From Salipiger pallidus (GTDB taxonomy: Bacteria; Pseudomonadota; Alphaproteobacteria; Rhodobacterales; Rhodobacteraceae), in assembly GCF_014643635.1 (NCBI RefSeq), contig NZ_BMJV01000006.1, positions 124,001-188,000 of the forward strand: DNA of 64,000 nucleotides, given 5' to 3'. Shown here piece after piece: positions 61,251-64,000 of the stretch. Below the pieces are notes generated by a model. It saw only the letters and a list, made by a program, of their open reading frames with translations. It was not told where the DNA came from and made no database searches. Position numbers and translations under genes: made by a program. The number at the start of each line of letters is the position of its first letter. The stretch's first letter is position 1.

Positions 61251-64000
61251 TCGAGGATCTCCCGCTCTGCGGTGTCGATCACGTCCCATTCGCCGAAGCG
61301 CGAGAGGTGATCGTAGTTCGAAAAGTCACTGTCCCGGAGCAGGGCGGCGCGAGCAGTAAAGCCGCGTTCCGGTTCGAACCAGCGGGTGATGAGCTGCTCG
61401 AATTCGGCCCAGACCTGTTTCGCGGGCATCTCGTCAAGGGGCGCGGGCACCTCCTTGGGATTGGTCGCAACCGACACGAAGACGGCCCGTTCCGTGTGCC
61501 TCGGGGCGAGATCGGGGAAGGCGCCGTTTTCCACCATCGCGGCCTCGAGCAGGAGCTGCTTGTCGAAATGCCGCTGCTGGTCGGCGGTGGGGGCGGCTCC
61601 GGTCTTGTAGTCGTAAAGATGCGCAAGGCCCCGGTCGTCGATGTCGATGCGGTCTGCCTGTCCCTTGAGGCGGAAGCCAAGCGCGGGCAAGTCCGCGTGG
61701 CCGCGCACCTCGTAGCGGGCGGGCCGTGCGATGGCCTGCCGGGCGCGTTCGGTTTCGGTGAACCAGTCCGCGATGCGCCCCAGCCGCGCCTGCCACAGGT
61801 GGCGGATCGTGGGGAACGGCACCTCTTCGGGGTTGCCGACGATCTCGGCCCCCTTCGCCAGAAGCGCGGACACACTGAGCTGAGCGGGATCAGAGACGGA
61901 GTCCTTCACGAATTCCTCAAGCACCCGGTGGATGATGATCCCACGCAAAAGCGCATCGGGCGCCCGTTGCAGCGGGTTCAGCGGGTAGAGCCTGAGCACC
62001 CGGCGGGCATAGATGCTGTAGGGATCGCGGATGAGCGTCTTGATCTCGGTCACCGACAGCTGCCGTGGCCGCGCGGCAACGGGCGGCGCGGGGGACGGGC
62101 GCGGTGCAGGGGCTAGAGGGGTGGGCTTTTCCAGCGCGCGGACCAGCCGCAGGTAGTGCCTGCCGCGCTCGCGCATGGCCTTGAGTGCCTCGGGGCCGCC
62201 TTGATCCGGCAGGCCATTCATCAGGTTCGTCAGGCGGTTGAGCCAGCGCGACGGCACGGTTTCCGCGTCGTCGGATTTCAGCGCGCGGGTCAGCACCACC
62301 TCCTTGGCGGCGACAGCCTGCTGGAAATCATGCGCCGCGAGGCCGATGCGCCGTTCAGGCACCAGCAGCCCCGCCTTTTGCCGCATCCGGCGGTTCAGCC
62401 ACGGATCCGCGCCGGGCAGTTCGGGCCACGAGTTCTCGTTGAGGCCGCCGAGGATCAGAAGGTCCGCGCCCATGACGCGGGCCTCGAGCGTGCCCCAGAT
62501 CAGGATGCGCGGATGCGGGGCATCGCGGTCGCGCAATTCCTCGCGTTGCAGGATCGCGGCGAAGAGGTCGGCGTAGTCACGAGCGTCAAGGTCGGTGCCA
62601 TGGGCGGCCTCCTCGCGCAGGCCCTCGACGGTGGCGCGGGCCGTGCGCCCGGCGGCCTCGCGCCAAAGCTCGGAGTCCGCACCACCGGGGCCGGCGGCGA
62701 TGGCCTCGGCGCGGGCGATGTGATCCTCGAGCCAGTCCATAAGGGGCCGGGGGCCACGCACGGGCGGCTGGCAGAAGCAGGCGATGATCCACTCGGCCCA
62801 GGCCTCGCGGTCCGTCGCGGCGCCCCAGCCGCGCAGCTGGTCGGGCCGGGGGTAGGGCCACGACTTGTTGCGCATGTGCAGTTCCAGCTCATGCGTGGCC
62901 AGAAGGTGCGGCCCGCGATCCTCGCCGCTGTGGGTGAGCGGGTGCTTGAGCAGGGTCAGCAGCGCCTCGGCGGTCAGATCATGCTGAAACAGGGTCGAAA
63001 CATGGCGCAGGAACCGGCCCGGAGGGGTCAGCTGCAACGGTGTGCCGGCGCTGTCATCGGGCAGGATGTTCCACCGGTCGAGCGCCGCGGTCACCTGCCG
63101 GGTGAGCATCCTGTCGGGGGTGATGAGCGCGGCGGTGACGCCGGTTTCCGCCGCCTCGCGCAGGCGCATGGCGATGGCGGTGGCCTCGTCACGGCGGGAC
63201 TGTGCCTCGATCAGGGTGAGGCCGTCGGTGGCTTCGGCGAGGCTCGGCAAGGTCGGTCCCTCGGCGCGCCACTGGTCGGTGACCGGCGCGGGCCGCAGGG
63301 CGAGGGACACCAGCCGGTTGCGGCCCGGCGCGGGGGCGGCCTCGGTCGTCCAAGGGGTGATCTGCGATGGGGCCATGTGCAGATCGTGCATCAGCCGGGC
63401 AAAGCGGAACTGGGGGTGGTCCTCGCCGGTCAGCGCATCGGTGAGCCCGTTCCACACCGCATCCGGGGTGTCGAAATCGAAGCCCGGAAGCACCAGCGCC
63501 CCCTGCGGCAGGCGCGACACCGCCATCATCAGCCGGTGTGTCATCCCGCGCGAGCCGGTGGAGCCGGCGAGGATCACCGGGTGTTCCGGCGGGGCCTTGT
63601 CCCAGTCGATCAGTCTCTGTTCCAGCGCAAGACGGCGGAACGCATTGGTGTCGGGCGCGTCCTCGGCGTTCTCGAAATAGCGCTGCACGATCTGGAAGAA
63701 CGACAGCGCGCGCTGCCAGTGACCGGATTCGTCACTCACGTCGAGGTCGGCAAGATCATCGGGCGACACGCCTTCGTCCTGCATCTCGTCCATCAGCGTG
63801 GCGAGGCTGTCCGACAGGTCGAACAGCGCCGTGCGCGGTGCCAGGTCAGGCTGCGCCTCGAGCAATTTCGACACGAGCCCGGTCAGCTCCAGCCGCCGGC
63901 GCAAAGGCGACACGGGCGCGGGCAGGTGCGCGAGCGCCAGCGGGTCCGCCACGCCGGTCAGAAGGCGGATGCGCGGCAGCAGCGTCGCCGGGCCGTCGTC
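61247..64000 (-). CDS. addB: Double-strand break repair protein AddB (partial)
   Basis: This is the C-terminal 917 residues of AddB; the frame stays open to the window edge with no start, and the leading residues DDGPATLLPRIRLLTG fit the interior of the N-terminal domain, so the start lies outside. The body resembles an inactive helicase fold with a C-terminal RecB-like nuclease: GQADRIDIDDRGLAHLYDYKTG, with the DYKTG acidic motif. An Fe-S cluster, if present, cannot be confirmed from cysteines I see. It is coupled to addA by four bases. Confidence 0.93.
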   Translation of the reverse strand, partial: DDGPATLLPRIRLLTGVADPLALAHLPAPVSPLRRRLELTGLVSKLLEAQPDLAPRTALFDLSDSLATLMDEMQDEGVSPDDLADLDVSDESGHWQRALSFFQIVQRYFENAEDAPDTNAFRRLALEQRLIDWDKAPPEHPVILAGSTGSRGMTHRLMMAVSRLPQGALVLPGFDFDTPDAVWNGLTDALTGEDHPQFRFARLMHDLHMAPSQITPWTTEAAPAPGRNRLVSLALRPAPVTDQWRAEGPTLPSLAEATDGLTLIEAQSRRDEATAIAMRLREAAETGVTAALITPDRMLTRQVTAALDRWNILPDDSAGTPLQLTPPGRFLRHVSTLFQHDLTAEALLTLLKHPLTHSGEDRGPHLLATHELELHMRNKSWPYPRPDQLRGWGAATDREAWAEWIIACFCQPPVRGPRPLMDWLEDHIARAEAIAAGPGGADSELWREAAGRTARATVEGLREEAAHGTDLDARDYADLFAAILQREELRDRDAPHPRILIWGTLEARVMGADLLILGGLNENSWPELPGADPWLNRRMRQKAGLLVPERRIGLAAHDFQQAVAAKEVVLTRALKSDDAETVPSRWLNRLTNLMNGLPDQGGPEALKAMRERGRHYLRLVRALEKPTPLAPAPRPSPAPPVAARPRQLSVTEIKTLIRDPYSIYARRVLRLYPLNPLQRAPDALLRGIIIHRVLEEFVKDSVSDPAQLSVSALLAKGAEIVGNPEEVPFPTIRHLWQARLGRIADWFTETERARQAIARPARYEVRGHADLPALGFRLKGQADRIDIDDRGLAHLYDYKTGAAPTADQQRHFDKQLLLEAAMVENGAFPDLAPRHTERAVFVSVATNPKEVPAPLDEMPAKQVWAEFEQLITRWFEPERGFTARAALLRDSDFSNYDHLSRFGEWDVIDTAEREILE

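Noticed and set aside
58629-61310. 893-codon frame antisense to addA
   Set aside because: Long antisense frames are expected in GC-rich genes. The minus-strand frame has the full helicase and nuclease motifs.

Overview
This 64-kb window looks like the origin-proximal chromosome of a Rhodobacteraceae (Roseobacter-group) alphaproteobacterium. Three things point there: the gene block maf-aroE-coaE-dnaQ-secB facing rho-mnmE-mnmG-rsmG-parA-parB, which flanks the origin in many alphaproteobacteria; two perfect 16-bp parS palindromes (TGTTTCACGTGAAACA); and a GC-rich base composition with dense GANTC sites between maf and rho. There are 64 protein-coding genes, most of them core housekeeping genes. 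I saw no tRNA, rRNA, insertion sequence, prophage or CRISPR array.

Layout. 1-8.8 kb: an orphan polysaccharide-export lipoprotein, a c-type cytochrome, idi, a Smr protein, mltA, a Tim44-like protein, fxsA, secB, then the leftward run maf-aroE-coaE-dnaQ. 8.77-9.31 kb: a divergent, gene-free interval with DnaA-box-like sequences, two TCCAC-NN-GTGGA palindromes, an AT-rich stretch and eight GANTC sites; this is my candidate for oriC. 9.3-16.2 kb: rho, mnmE, mnmG, rsmG, parA, parB, with one parS on the mnmG translation start and one in the 5' coding end of rsmG. 16.2-23.2 kb: hemW-rdgB-rph, hrcA-grpE and mutS. 23.3-32.2 kb: malic enzyme, a PfkB kinase, an exported MsrA, a sulfotransferase-like protein, a DUF7282-like secreted protein, argG, an unknown membrane protein and ilvA. 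32.2-42.8 kb: an Hpt protein facing a REC-PP2C phosphatase, two Nudix proteins around hslO, cca, a LysE exporter, two ABC exporters and an RNA methyltransferase. 42.9-45.2 kb: a cell-envelope cluster with two L,D-transpeptidases, a CAP protein and a very small membrane protein. 45.2-54.7 kb: hemH, a methyltransferase, comF, grxC, a nitrilase-family hydrolase, a MarR regulator, an exported amidohydrolase, a YciI-like protein, ubiG, pip and an orphan peptide-type binding protein. 55.4-64 kb: hslU, hslV, trxA, addA and addB; addB runs off the right edge.

The least explained part is the 723-bp gap between the binding-protein gene and hslU (54741-55463). It holds a degenerate array of about six 18-bp repeats (consensus TTTAACCTTNGTGTAACC) at roughly 36-bp spacing, an outlying related copy, and two copies of a 3'-flanking motif (GGCGTA-N10-GAAGAAG) that also occurs after grpE. 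Two repeats fit the CtrA recognition pattern TTAA-N7-TTAAC exactly. The array, the putative origin and the parS placements are the main candidates for follow-up. All functional calls rest on reading motifs by eye; no database search was run.
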